DNA of 64,000 nt from Petrolisthes cinctipes (GCA_033782935.1 JAWQEG010003750.1:2501-66500); one strand, 5' to 3'; shown: positions 37,041 to 48,306, numbered from the stretch's first letter. Notes: generated by a model from the sequence alone, not told the origin. Numbers and translations: made by a program.

Positions 37041-37526
37041 TCAGAAATATAATTACTTCCTTAAAATAATAAAAGACACATGGATCATAGTAAATAAAGA
37101 TCCAGAGCATACTGTTATTGAAAGATAATCAGGTCACGTGCGAGTTCAGACAGAGACGTATACAAATTTCCAAAGCATATGAAAAAGGGAGATAATACGG
37201 AACAGGGAATAGCTGGAGAAAACAAAACATACCAAAACCTCAGAATAACAATAACAACAACAACAAAAACACACACACACAGCACTAGATCACATAGCAT
37301 ATCCTTGGTTGTCAGGCATGATTGAGGCGGGTTGCAAGGCTCACGTTACAACCAGAGGAGTCAGGTTGCAGTGCCGTGAGGTTGTCAATGCTGTCTTTCA
37401 TGTCGCACCACACACACACACACACCACACGCTTCAGTTACCAGGGGAGATTATTTTGTCATCTTGATGTACTAAACTCTGTTGTTGTTGTTGTTGTTGT
37501 TGCTCTGTGTGTGTGTGTGTGTTTTA

Positions 37527-37717
37527 TCTGGCGAAAGTGTAAACCTACTCTCTCATTTACATTGTTTTACTTAACCGTTAAATGTATTGCAGTTAAAGAC
37601 AAATACACCTAACATTTACACAACTAGGTACGTATTTGTAACTTCTAATCACTGGAATGTGCGCGAAACGTTTATCTAAAGTTATTTCTTAGAAGTGAAT
37701 AGGAGACTTTTTCCTTC
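37527..37717 (-). mobile_element. MITE family B copy inside the TMTC intron
   Basis: Left end ATCTGGCGAAAGTGTAAAC follows a GT microsatellite; the interior CGTTAAATGTATTGCAGTTA and CACTGGAATGTGCGCGAAAC is the reverse complement of the family consensus. Confidence 0.58.
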
Positions 37718-38066
37718 ATAATGTCTTGCTGTTAACATTCTCTGGTGTGATAGCATATATAGCATATCATTATTATAAGCTTCAATGATTCATTCAACTA
37801 TGCCCAATTCTTCTTAGATTATATTATTAATGAAAGATATTTGTTCGTCAGAGCCAGTGGGAACTATTCAGCAGCCTAGCATCTCGACCCAAACTTTGAT
37901 TAAAGATATCCACTCATTTAAGCCCACATCAGGGGAATAAAACATTCCTTTAATTTTTACACGGTCATCTCTCTAGCATGCAGGAGCGAGGAAGCAGACG
38001 TCTGCAGTGTTAATGATAGGGATGTTTCATTGCATAGTTTGGAGAAATCAGTGTCCCATTGAACAA

Positions 38067-38130
38067 TCAAGAGAAGCTGTCACATGTTACCTGTCACCTC
38101 CTGTGTATCGAAAATTCTGCCTGTAATTGT
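38067..38130. repeat. Diverged relative of the 48107 foldback right arm, in the TMTC intron
   Basis: AAGAGAAGCTGTCACATGTT and GTGTATCGAAAATTCTGCCT parallel the segment at 20818-20884. Confidence 0.35.
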
Positions 38131-38275
38131 ACTTGTAACTGTGTAAGCCTATGCAATCAACTCTATGCACCTCTTGAAATCTGTATAATTCTAAGTAAGT
38201 ATAATTATGTACTACATTAGCTGTGTGTAACTCTCTGTAATCCTTGTAACTGAGTGTATTAATTTTCCTTGACAG

Positions 38276-38735
38276 ACTCAACTATATGGTGTCAGAGTTC
38301 CACCCACGGTCTTACCACGTGACCAATGTTGCACTACATGTGGCGGCGACGGGTCTCTTCGCCGTCTTCGCCCGAACCCTTACACCCCACGCCCGCCTGG
38401 CTCGCACGGCCGCCCCCCTCCTTTTTGCCGCCCATCCCATCCACACGGAGGCTGTCGCGGGCGTTGTCGGGAGAGCAGATGTAGGCGCGGCAATATTTTT
38501 CCTTGGTGCGTTACTGTCGTACATGCGTTACTGTGGCTGCAGCAAGGGCAATGGGGGCAGCAGTTCTGGCGGGCGTGTGGGGCGTAAGGCATGGCTAGGG
38601 GCAGCTCTGGTCTCAGCCACCCTCTCTATGCTTACCAAGGAGCATGGCATCACAGCTCTGGCTGCATGTGCCGCCTATCACATCTTCGTCTACGCCAAGC
38701 TGAAGCCAAAGGACATACTCTCAGTCATCACAGAG
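38276..38735 (+). CDS. TMTC2: TMTC2-like protein, internal coding exon (membrane-embedded GT-C half)
   Basis: The exon encodes one completed Arg plus 153 residues, from LNYMVSEFHPRSYHVTNVAL to LKPKDILSVITE. It carries HPIHTEAV, GRADVGA and LTKEHGIT, signature blocks of the TMTC membrane region. Hydrophobic stretches follow HPRSYHVTN, surround LLFAAHPIHTEAV, follow GRADVG (AAIFFLGALLSYM) and flank LTKEHG, so at least four helices are encoded. A Gly/Ser-rich loop (NGGSSSGG) before the last helices looks like a lineage insertion. The acceptor is CCTTGACAG ending at 38275; the donor GAG|GTAAGG starts at 38736 and leaves phase 0. GC is clearly higher than in the flanking introns. The frame joins the preceding exon without a stop. 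No downstream exon (rest of the helices, TPRs) was recognised up to 64000, implying an intron of more than 25 kb or unrecognised exons. Confidence 0.95.
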
Positions 38736-39311
38736 GTAAGGCAAACAAATATATCTTAGTTCTCCTATACCTCCTCCTATGTATCATTTGATTATTCAAT
38801 AGTTTGTCAACTCATTGTCTCCATTTTCATCACCTTATAAAACGGTCTCCATCATTTTCGCCCAACTTACCATATCACTTTCCCTCCATCTATTTTATTT
38901 CGGTCACTTTTGCTTAATTTTCCACCATTACCTTCCACCGTCCACATAAATCCATTCATCGTAGCACTACATATCGATCAATTAGAGTCAGAAATAGCAG
39001 GGACTTTACGGCTGAATAATAATTAGTGCAACCGTAAGTGAAAGACGGAAGGATTTGGTGTGAACAGGAGTGGCTACCCGGACTGATTAGCATGGCATAT
39101 GGTCTCAGTATGATTCACACCACCCAAGACGAGGAGGCAATTACTTGAGTCTCTCCTACCCTCTCCATCTCCTTACATTCTCCCTCTCTCTAACCATTTT
39201 TCTCTCTCTTCCTATTTTTTTTTTTTTTTTGGGCCGATACACCTCTCTATCACCTTTTCTTTTGTCATTTGGAATCTTCCAAGCCTAGAACGGTCTTCTT
39301 TCATTCTTAAC

Positions 39312-39314
<3 letters not shown>

Positions 39315-39376
<62 letters not shown>
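39315..39376. repeat. (CT)n microsatellite
   Basis: Pure, about 31 units, followed by a short CA run. Confidence 0.97.
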
Positions 39377-39379
<3 letters not shown>

Positions 39380-39796
39380 TACACACACACCTTCTCCAGC
39401 AAACAGTGAGTGACCCACCAGCGGAAAACCTAACCCCGAGGGATGTAGTGGGGAGTGGTGGAGAGGAGTGGGGCAGAGAGTGATGGGAAAATGATATTGA
39501 TTCAAGTGTGCTATTATCCTCACTTTTTTTTTTTTTTTTTTTCTCCTGTGATCAAACTCTGTGAAGCGGAAGAGCTGTAAATCCACTTTGATAACCTCTA
39601 ACAAGTCAATATGTCTTCTCCGTATTGTGTTATGATTCGGCCAAGAAGCAACTCGTAATTGGGGTTTAAGTTTGGTAATAACTCCATTGGGCGTTGAGAT
39701 TAGATAATGGAAAGGTGAAAAATGGATCGAACGAGAAAATGTGGATAGAAAATTATCCCCCCAAATACTGAATATATACACAGACAGGCATGATGG

Positions 39797-39798
<2 letters not shown>

Positions 39799-39831
<33 letters not shown>

Positions 39832-40046
39832 ATATAAACACACACATACACACACTCATGTAAACACACACACACACACTCATATAAACACACACATACA
39901 CACACTCATATAAACACACACATACACACACTCATATAAACACACACACACACTCATATAAACACACATACACACACTCATATAAACACACACATACACA
40001 CACTCATTTATACACACACATACACACACTGATACACACACGCATA
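39799..40046. repeat. CA-rich minisatellite of ~30-bp units
   Basis: CACTCATATAAACACACACA repeats about eight times with ATACACA insertions, next to a pure CA run. Confidence 0.85.
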
Positions 40047-40255
40047 GTAAAGTAGGTAGAGCTTTTTTTAATCAAATGAATGTGGTTGGTTACTTACAAG
40101 ATCTCTGATGTTGTCAACAAATTGGAGACTAGTATTGCTTTCTGTCATCAGTGCCACAAAACAGAAACCATACTGAAAGTGTTTAATTCGAGACAGTGTA
40201 TGAAGGGATCAGTAGTCTTCAGTTCACAAGAGGTAGTCATTTGTTGGTGATTAAT

Positions 40256-40390
40256 TTAAAGGGCTACTGATTCCTTAAAAGTTAATCTATGCAACAGAAT
40301 AGTGCAGTACCTCAATAACTTTTAGACTTTAGAGAATCTGTAATGTATCAAAGTTTGTATGAATCAGTAGCCCTTCAGTTGGCCTGCGCG
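40256..40390. mobile_element. Palindromic MITE family A copy, diverged
   Basis: AAAGGGCTACTGATTCCTTA at left and GTATGAATCAGTAGCCCTTC at right. A further half-copy (AGGGATCAGTAGTCTTCAG) lies just upstream at about 40204-40225. Confidence 0.5.
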
Positions 40391-41087
40391 AACGACCCCA
40401 TTAATTAAAAGCATCCGTCACTCACCTTACTCTTCCACAAAGCATACAGACACACACGGAAGGAAAGGAACAGGTTGTGGGTGCTTGTGACTTCCGCTTC
40501 TAAACATGCGACAAAGTTCAAGAAATCGCAACAAGTTAGACCCGGATCTCTCTCAAAACCGAATCAGTCACTTGTTGTCAGTCATCTTTGGTGAATATTC
40601 GTAAAAATCCACTCATACTTTTGTCTTCAATCTTCCAAACAAACAGGCAAACAGAAAGACAAACAAACTAATCAAATCAAAACTATATTTCCCCTGATAG
40701 AAGTAATTAGTTCAAGAAAGCTAAGGTGAACCGATGCACATTCTCACTTAGAATTAAAGTTGTGTTGTGCTTTACTTAATAATTTACCTTTGTTAGACAC
40801 ACACAGTACTTAATGTTTCTGAAATAACTAGTGAACTCGTTGGGACCCTTTGGATGGGAACTTAGGTAATTAAATTATATGAAATAGTGCGCGAGTATGT
40901 GTGTGAGTACATTACGAATATGAGTAAGTAAGAATATGAGTGAGTGAGTGATTGTGTGCGGATTATTGATTAGCAAATGAGTTAGCAATCGTGTGCGTAT
41001 ATTACTCCATGAATGAATTAGTAATATAGATCAACGACAGAGTTAAATGAATTATTGAGTGATGCAAGGGTCTTATAGGCTATACTG

Positions 41088-41355
41088 ACTAGATGACGAC
41101 ACCTTATTTATATACGTCACTATCAGGAGACAGTAGCTATATACCGTCACTCACAGGATCTTGTAATTTTGTCAGGCATCTTCTATACTATGCGTTGATC
41201 ACATTATAGGGTGCATTTTCTTGACGTGTTGGTGGACACTCGAAGAACAGCCAGAACCATCAGATCACCTCGAAAACACCCAGACCTTTGGCGTGGACTC
41301 GATCCTGGTCCCTTGAAATTGCAGTCCATCGTTGAATGCACTCTTATCACCGCCT
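41088..41355 (-). mobile_element. tRNA-derived SINE, copy lacking the 3' tail
   Basis: Same family as the element at 24712-25100: shared TAGATGACGACACCTTATTT near 41089, a shared middle, and the head with B box GGATCGAGTCC (41295-41305). The part corresponding to the last ~110 bp and the poly(A) tail of the longer copy is missing, so this is a truncated or older insertion. Confidence 0.75.
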
Positions 41356-41392
41356 CCCCCAAATATGAGAATAGCAGTGTATTTTGTCATTT

Positions 41393-41450
41393 AATTTGAA
41401 GGAATCAGTAGATCTCCAATTTTCCAACAACTGATGACTCCCTTGAACTA
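41393..41450. mobile_element. Partial family A right arm
   Basis: TTTGAAGGAATCAGTAGATC followed by TCCAATTTTCCAACAACTGA matches the outer right arm; no left arm is visible. It lies beside the truncated SINE copy. Confidence 0.4.
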
Positions 41451-41927
41451 ACAAAAAGAAGTTGTTTTAAAAAGTAACCATTTCATAAGATAAAATGCAC
41501 AGTAAAGTGAAAGGCTTACCCACGAGATATTAACTGTATGTGAGCGAAATGCATCGTTTTTAACTCTTGGTAATGGGAGGGAGTACTAGTTATTCATGAC
41601 CACTCTATTAATTATTTCTGAAGTCTTAGTCAAAGTATACTGGTGTTCTAGTGTTTCTCTCGTCTCCTTCAGCTACATGTCCGAACCCACTGCTACGAGA
41701 CTCTCCCTTCATTATATCCTTGTCAACAGAAGCACAATGTTATATTCTTTCTCGTTATAGTAAGAAAGGTTGTAGATGAAATAATACACGAAATCACGGG
41801 CATTGCGACACCCTGGATGCTTTCTACGGCTAAAATTTTTATTTCAAAGTGTCTAGAATCTAAACATAGCCTAGTCAGCAAATGTAGAGACAAAACTTCT
41901 CACTTAAACGCCAACCGACAAACATTA

Positions 41928-42430
41928 CTTCCTTCACTGTTTTATTATACAGATATATTTGTTTATCACAGTCCGCAAACGTTCAAGACATACCGGTAGG
42001 ATACTTATAAACTCAAACGCAAACCGACCAACATCACTTCCTTTTTTTTTTTTTTTTTAGATTGATATATTCGTGTATTTAATTATTGTATCCCTGTATG
42101 TATTCAATATTATCAGCAGACCAGCGGAAAAACGTAAATACATGCTCACTCCAAGACGTCGTTTCATTGTTTTTATTTAATATACTCATGCATTGATTTG
42201 TTATAGCCCTTTATGTATTTATTATTGTCTGCAAATGTACGGAAAAACATACATACATACATACATACACCAACGCAGAGCGGGCTGGCATAACTTCCTT
42301 AATTCTTTTTATGTAATGTCATCTTTTATTGATTTATTATAGCCCTGTATGTATTCATTATTGACCGCAAATGTACGGAAAAACACACATGCACACACAT
42401 ACATACTTCAACGCAGAGCGGCTTACGTCA
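41928..42430. repeat. Diverged tandem array of ~110-135-bp units, four copies
   Basis: Each unit has ACTTCCTT, an ATTTATTATA... AGCCCTGTATGTATTCATTA core, then GCAAATGTACGGAAAAACA and a C/A-rich tail (CAACGCAGAGCG in the last two). Units start near 41928, 42035, 42163 and 42294. Divergence is high, so the array is old. Confidence 0.7.
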
Positions 42431-42439
42431 CTTCCTGTA

Positions 42440-42680
42440 TTTACCGAGGCAACAACAGCATTGGATATGGATGGGGATGTCTGGCACTTATCGCCGCCAG
42501 GGTCAGCGTGGCCAGCCTAACCCATAAATCGGTCCCGCAGCCCCGCTAAATCTCGCGCCCTCGGGGACCCCCATGGAAGAGTCGGCGGCTAATGACCGAT
42601 CCGGGAAAAATAATTACTACTCTCAGGTTCAATGGATGGAGGCTGCAACATTCCATAAAATGCTTCCTGGCGGTGTTAAT
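42440..42680. other. GC-rich non-repetitive island, candidate conserved non-coding element
   Basis: It follows the 130-bp array. GGTCAGCGTGGCCAGCC and CGGCGGCTAATGACCGATCC combine with AT-rich homeodomain-type cores (AATAATTACT). No convincing exon frame. Regulatory function is inferred only from composition. Confidence 0.25.
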
Positions 42681-42770
42681 GATTATGAATAATTTATGGT
42701 CAAGAGAGAGAAATCAATGTGTAGTAAGGATTATATTTTAGAGGCAAAAGAAAGAAGAAGCACTTTTGGT

Positions 42771-42937
42771 AAGGGGAGGATCCTCTGTTGGTAAATTGGA
42801 GGGCCATTGATTTCTCCAAAGCATGTTAGGAAACAAATAACCTTGGTGTTACTTATAGGGGGATTTGCTTTATGGGATGGATTGGAGGAACCAGTAGTCC
42901 CCCAATTGCCGTCAAGAGGGTATTTCCTAAAGGGGCG
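42771..42937. mobile_element. Palindromic MITE family A, most complete copy
   Basis: Two arms of about 75-80 bp are inverted copies: AAGGGGAGGATCC ... TTGGTAAATTGGAGGGCCAT at left and TTGGAGGAACCAGTAGTCC ... AAAGGGG at right, with a ~15-bp centre. This full length exposes the outer arms (AAGGGG ... CCCTTT-type ends) that other copies have lost. Confidence 0.7.
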
Positions 42938-42945
42938 AAGAGATG

Positions 42946-43051
42946 ACGGACTACCGATTCCTCCAAGGTGTGGTGGCATAAGGTCGAATATCCCTTGTGA
43001 GGTAATAATCTGTTCCCTGACACAGCTTGAGGGACTCTGTAGCCTCCAACG
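42946..43051. mobile_element. Palindromic MITE family A, second copy in tandem
   Basis: GGACTACCGATTCCTCCAAG begins 9 bp after the preceding copy; the right arm ends TGTAGCCTCCAA. The two lie next to each other as separate inverted repeats. Confidence 0.55.
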
Positions 43052-43154
43052 CGCTATATAACATCCTGTCCATATTAAAGTTTAGCGGACGTGCATGGAG
43101 TGGCTTCCTCCCCTGCCATGGCCGCCTGAAGCAAACCAACGCACTCTTGATTAA

Positions 43155-43375
43155 TTAAGGGAGTTTGTAAAAGGGGGAAGAAAGAAAGAAGACTGGACCA
43201 GAATAAAATTTTCCACCACAAGGGAGAAGGAGACAGAGAAGAGAGAGGGACGACAAGCACGAAGGAAAAAGATGGGAAGAAGCGATATTTGAAGACAGGA
43301 CAGTGAATGGTTTGGGGCTGAAGGGGCGCCAAAACCTTGAAAACCTTTGCAGGTAGCGGTGGGAGGCACATTTGT
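43155..43375. repeat. Dispersed repeat family D, copy 2
   Basis: CCACAAGGGAGAAGGAGACA, GACAAGCACGAAGGAAAAAG, then TTGGGGCTGAAGGGGCGCCA and CCTTTGCAGGTAGCG. The most complete copy. Confidence 0.5.
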
Positions 43376-43564
43376 AGACAGTAGTTTTCAATAGATAAAT
43401 AAGGATGACATAAGTAAACATTTGACAGCTTCGTCATTTCTTTTATCGAGTGCTACATAGAATTGATGTAAATAGAATTAATGCAAAAATAAGAAGCAGC
43501 TTTGAATGATTAGCAAACAGTCGCTAACGGATATATGCAAAAATATATTAAATTAATTTATTTG

Positions 43565-43740
43565 AGGATTAAAGGAGACCACTGTATGCCTGGAAGACCA
43601 TGTAGGACGAAAGAGAAGGAAGGTGATAGAGAAATGTTACAGCAATAACGAAGGAAGTAAAATGAAAAGAGCAGGTGAAGCATTGAATGGGAGTGGCTGG
43701 GGGCTAAAAGGGCGCCCAAACCTTCCAGTTGGCTACTGTC
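43565..43740. repeat. Dispersed repeat family D, copy 3 (partial)
   Basis: GTGGCTGGGGGCTAAAAGGG and CGCCCAAACCTTCCAG match the 3' part of copy 2; the purine-rich middle is also present. It is about 400 bp from copy 2 in the same orientation, a possible local duplication. Confidence 0.42.
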
Positions 43741-43933
43741 CACATCACGTCAGTCAGTGTTTACTAGGAATGGCATCGGTCTTTTTCTTGTCACTTTGTT
43801 CGTGAATCCGATAATCATTACCGATATACGCCGAACCTCACTGAAACTACTTTATAATTATACAGTTTATAATTATATATTCGTGTTTCTTCTGTATTAA
43901 CCAAAGGTGAGAATAGTATACCTTTTCTACTGG

Positions 43934-44138
43934 ATCCCCCCTGGGGTAGGGGGCTACAAATATCTCCCTAGAATCCCTGCCTGTCGTAAAAGGCGACAAA
44001 AAGGGGCTTTCACTTCTCCAATTGTCCGTTTTTTCATCTGTTACCTTTTATGCTTACTGTCTCACCTCTCAATCATCATCTGCCACGGGCGCCATATGAC
44101 CTCGCTGTTGCGGCGCCTATTATCAATCAATCAATCAA
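43934..44138 (+). mobile_element. SINE-like retroelement of a second family
   Basis: It contains the block CCTGCCTGTCGTAAAAGGCG (from 43976) and ends with the hairpin-forming GGCGCCATATGACC ... GCGGCGCC followed by an (ATCA)n tail, a layout seen in invertebrate SINEs. Flanks TACCTTTTCTACTGG (43919-43933) and ACCTTCTACTTG (44138-44149) look like an imperfect target-site duplication. The assignment to a class is from memory; the 5' head is only partly visible. Confidence 0.65.
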
Positions 44139-44638
44139 CCTTCTACTTGATAATTTTCATCTGAGATGGTGTTAGTTATTGATTTGTAATTCATTAGAAA
44201 TTCAGGAAACTTGCGTTCCTCATTTATCTAATGTATTTTTCTATGTAGTTTCAAGTTCTGCATCCAACATATATTATTTTTATACCTGTATTTTGTTTTC
44301 TTTTTTCTTTTCATCGTTGTTTGATAATTTGCCATTGTGTTTCTTTCTTTAATTATTATCCATCATTGTTTTTTTTACTTTCTACTTAATATTCAAGTAT
44401 AATTACTTACATTTTTTTAACTTTATTGGGACGATGACACATGTCGGGGTTGGCTGGGAGAGGGTGGATACATTCATCTGGCCGTAACTGTACCACTCAT
44501 ATACACCAAGCATGCATATGAATGAAACTGCAGTTCAGAAACATTTTGCGAAAGAATTTAAACCCAATAATTGAAACCAAGGAGGAAACTTAAACTTTCA
44601 ATTCTTGAATCAATTTTCCCACCCTCGGCCTACCAAGT

Positions 44639-44650
44639 TCTCTCTCTCTC

Positions 44651-44697
<47 letters not shown>
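44639..44697. repeat. (CT)n microsatellite
   Basis: One CAT interruption near 44652. Confidence 0.96.
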
Positions 44698-44703
<6 letters not shown>

Positions 44704-44823
44704 TCGTGGCCCACAGTGTAATTGGCGTCATAAACGGGGAAATGCAAAAAGTCTCTTCCTGCCAGTAGTGGGGTTTGCCAGAAGACTATTCCTGCCACAT
44801 GGCTTATTCCTCTCTCTCGTCCT

Positions 44824-44868
44824 TCTCTCTCTCTCTCTCTCTCTCTCTACTCTCTCTCTCTCTCTCTC
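44824..44868. repeat. (CT)n microsatellite
   Basis: One TAC interruption; a short CA run follows. Confidence 0.95.
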
Positions 44869-45317
44869 ACACACACATGACCAGTTACTAACGGACTTTA
44901 AGAGTAATGGTTATGGTATGTGAGCAAGAACACATGAAAGGCCTACCATTTTAGAATAACTCTTATAGCAACGCCATCATAAGTTATCAGGCAAGATTGA
45001 ACTGCGCTCACTTCGCATTTGACCATACAGGCCACGTAACCCACTGTGATTACAAGAGGGCGCTACTCCTCCCACAAGGTTTTACGTGCGAGTGACTAAT
45101 ATCAGACTGAGGGGTTAGTTGAGGCAGGATTGCTATAACGCTGCTGCCCGGTAACTATAGTTTTGGGTGGTCGGCAGTCAGGGAAATATATATAGTCAGT
45201 CACTCGTTGGTTGAGGTTAATTTATGCTGTTCTAGGCCACCAACATTGATCGAGTTTCAGCTGTATACTTGCTTTTTTTATACACACTCACACACACCAA
45301 CATATATGACAAACATA

Positions 45318-45320
<3 letters not shown>

Positions 45321-45362
<42 letters not shown>

Positions 45363-45363
45363 T

Positions 45364-45441
<78 letters not shown>
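45321..45441. repeat. (CT)n microsatellite, interrupted
   Basis: About 120 bp with CACT and CC interruptions. Confidence 0.97.
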
Positions 45442-45444
<3 letters not shown>

Positions 45445-45644
45445 ACATTGGGTCTTTGACTAAGTGCTTGAGATGATGAGCCACACTCTCGCTCCTAAAA
45501 AGTCTCATCCCAGGCTCCTAAAAGCACGTCTAATTGCCACTATCCCCAGGTCTTTTTACAGACACGAGGAACTCTCATTGTGACAGAACTCGGCCTTTTC
45601 AGTAATTGGGCAAGTTTGAGAGGTCATGTGTGTAGGTTAACTCA

Positions 45645-45770
45645 AGTGCTACTGATTCCTCCAAATCTATACAAGGAAGCAGACTTCCTCTGTGTACGAG
45701 TAAAGGATCTGTATTGTAGTATAGTATGGAGGATTCAGTAGCCCTCCTATTTACCGACAGGAGAGGGGTC
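45645..45770. mobile_element. Palindromic MITE family A copy
   Basis: GTGCTACTGATTCCTCCAAA at left, TATGGAGGATTCAGTAGCCC at right, with TACAAGGAAGCAGACTTCCT in the left arm; the outer right arm TATTTACCGACAGGAGAGGG is visible. Confidence 0.65.
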
Positions 45771-46271
45771 TCTTACATGCTATTGTCAATTATATTTCTA
45801 CCTTTGCCAGAAGATTGAGATTTTGATAGGTTTGCTTGCATGTTCGTGAGTTTGTTATCAGGATACGGCAACAGCTGCGTGTCGATTTTTACAAGCTATG
45901 CCTTTAAAGGGTTGGTATAATCTAATAACTGTAATTCCACGAACTTTTGCAAACTGAAAAAGAGGCAAAGGTCATGCTGAAACGTTCTTTTTTAAAACCA
46001 ATACTATTATATGTATATGCAATTGCATGAGTGTCCTCATGTTTGCATGTGTGAGTAATTGTTATTTAGGAAACGTATATAGTATATATGTATGAATGTA
46101 TGTGTTATTTAATTATCTTTTTAAGACAATAATAATGAAGGGTGCTGACATGACCGTCTTGTCTTCCACTCGTCCTCTGGAGTTTTATGGAGGGTTCAAC
46201 TTCCATTAAAGTGGCTATAAGGGTCGACCTGCAACACACCTGCCCGTACACTGTGTGGTGTGTGTGTAAGC

Positions 46272-46281
46272 CTCTCTCTCA

Positions 46282-46320
<39 letters not shown>

Positions 46321-46326
46321 CTCTCA

Positions 46327-46394
<68 letters not shown>
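46272..46394. repeat. (CT)n microsatellite, interrupted
   Basis: Several CAT/CC interruptions, then a long pure stretch. Confidence 0.97.
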
Positions 46395-46395
<1 letters not shown>

Positions 46396-46629
46396 GGTCT
46401 ATTATGCCCTTACCTGCTGCCTGCGACTCCTCCAGGCCTCAGGCACACATTAAAATCCCTTATAGCCAAAGAGAGAACCCTTCCTTCCCTTGTCTTTTCC
46501 TTCCTCGTCTCTCTTTTCTTTCCACCGTTTCCCTTTGCTCTGGTTGGGTTCCCTCTCTGTGGACATCTCTTCCTTAAGTTTGTTGCCTCGTGAATTTTGT
46601 TTTCATTTCTCCAACGGTTCCTCCACATT

Positions 46630-47880
46630 CTACTTTTCCATCATCCTTTTTTTTTTTTCTTTTTTTTTTCTCCATTCCTTCCATCCTCACCCATCTGTTT
46701 CTCCACATCTCCTCTTCTCACCTCCTTCTCCCTTATACACCCCACTTCCTTCCTCCTCATTCATCTGTTTTCTTTTTCCTTCCACCACGTCCTCCTCCTC
46801 CTCCTCATCCCCCTGTTTCTCCCTCTACCTCCTCCTCCTCATCCCCCTGTTTCTCCCTCTACCTCCTCCTCCTCCTCCTGCTCCCCATCCCCCCCATCCC
46901 CCCGTTGCCCCCAGACACCCCACTAAGGCCTGAGGGTGGCAGTGGCGCGTCCCATTATTATTCAGAATATATTCACCTCCGTCTAATACCTGGGACTCGT
47001 TTGCCCCGATAGTCTGCTTAAGGGGGAGATGATTCTCTCTCTGGTGAATTGGAAGACTACTGATTCCTCCTGTGTGACTATACAATGAAAACAGACGCCC
47101 TCAGTGGTACTAATAATGATAATCTGTTTTATCACTTTGATGGGAGAGTTTGGAGAAATCATTAGAGACCTTCAAAATCACCAACAAAAGAATCTCCTCT
47201 TGTTAACGACAGGGAAAAAATCCAACTCAAAGCTTGAAAAATAAGATCTAAGTGTAATGGGGAAAGAAAGCACTACTCGGGAACCATGTGTGTATTTTTT
47301 GTGTTCCACGGGGATGAAGAGTGAGAAAAAATGGAAAGTGAATGAACCAGTATCTCATCTCGTGTGTGTGTGTGTGTGTGTGTGTCCTGAACTCGTCTCT
47401 TCTATCTCCATTACCACCAATGCCTGCTCCTCCCCTTCCTCCTTCCCTCCACCACCTCCGCCCCTTTCTCCCTCCCCTGCCCTCCACCTCCACCTCCTCC
47501 TCCTCCTATCACTCACCTTTCCTCTACCACTACTGCTTTTTCTCCTCCTCCTCCTCCTCCTCCTCCTCCTCCATCTCCTCCTCCACCACCACCACCACTA
47601 CTACTACCAGTATTTCGTCTCCTCCTTCCACCACCACCTCTAATCCTCCTCCATCTCTAACTCTTACTTTCCACCAACACCACAAGTATTTCGTCCCCTC
47701 CTCCTCCTCCTACCACCACCTCTACTCTCTTCCTCCTCCTCCTCCTCTTACCACCACCTCTACTCTCTTCCTCCTCCTCCTACCACCACCTCTAATCTCC
47801 TCCTCCACCTCCTCCTATCTCCTCGTCCTCCACCTCCTCCTCCTCCACCACCACCACCACCACCAGTATTTCGTCTGCTC
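46630..47880. repeat. Pyrimidine-rich low-complexity blocks with CCT/CCA runs
   Basis: Two strand-asymmetric CCT-rich stretches (46630-46900 and 47400-47880) flank a family A copy. Long open frames here are Pro/Ser/Leu low complexity and are not supported as genes. Confidence 0.85.
47018..47200. mobile_element. Palindromic MITE family A copy, near full length
   Basis: Outer arm TTAAGGGGGAGATGATTCTC, then GGTGAATTGGAAGACTACTG and ATTCCTCC; right arm GTTTGGAGAAATCATTAGAG, CACCAACAAAAGAATCTCC. The centre CCTCAGTGGTACTAATAATG matches several copies. Confidence 0.62.
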
Positions 47881-48106
47881 CTCCTCCTTGCCTTCCGCCG
47901 GCCATCTGAACATCTCATACAGTTACCAGTACCACTATAGCGTGTGATGGCATTGCCTTCGTCCCCACAATCACGTCTAGATATGTAATTGGGTTCTTTC
48001 ACTTTCTATACCTGGAGTAAAAAGTTAGTGCCTTATCGGCAAATTGGTTTCGAAGTTCAAGTCTTACAGAATGTAAAAACTGAAACTTTACGTTTAACTT
48101 GGGAGA

Positions 48107-48306
48107 CATGTGCAGTTGAGTAAAAGTTTCGATTCACATAGGAGTGTTTTAGGTAAGCACTTGATAAGGTTCCTCTATAGGAGTGAGGTGGATTATCAAC
48201 AGCAGTTTCTTACCCAAACTGCTATAGGTGTACATGAAACATGGCTTAAATATCTGCTTGAGACACCCTTATGTACACAGAAACTTTCGACGGCAACTGT
48301 ACATAT
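48107..48306. mobile_element. Foldback/MITE-like element with long inverted arms
   Basis: The left arm (CATGTGCAGTTGAGTAAAAG, TTTCGATTCACATAGGAGTG) is an imperfect inverse of the right arm (CACCCTTATGTACACAGAAA, CTTTCGACGGCAACTGTACA) over about 60-70 bp. No coding capacity. Diverged right-arm relatives appear at 20818-20884 and 38067-38130. Confidence 0.5.

Larger units (their letters stand above)
36303..38275 (+). other. TMTC intron between the two recognised exons
   Basis: GT-AG intron of 1,973 bp. It contains a CA-rich stretch near 36550-36610, a (CTGG)n patch near 36690-36720, a palindromic family A copy (36910-37040), a family B copy on the minus strand (37527-37717) and a right-arm relative of the 48107 foldback (38067-38130). 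No other exon is visible within it. Confidence 0.88.
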
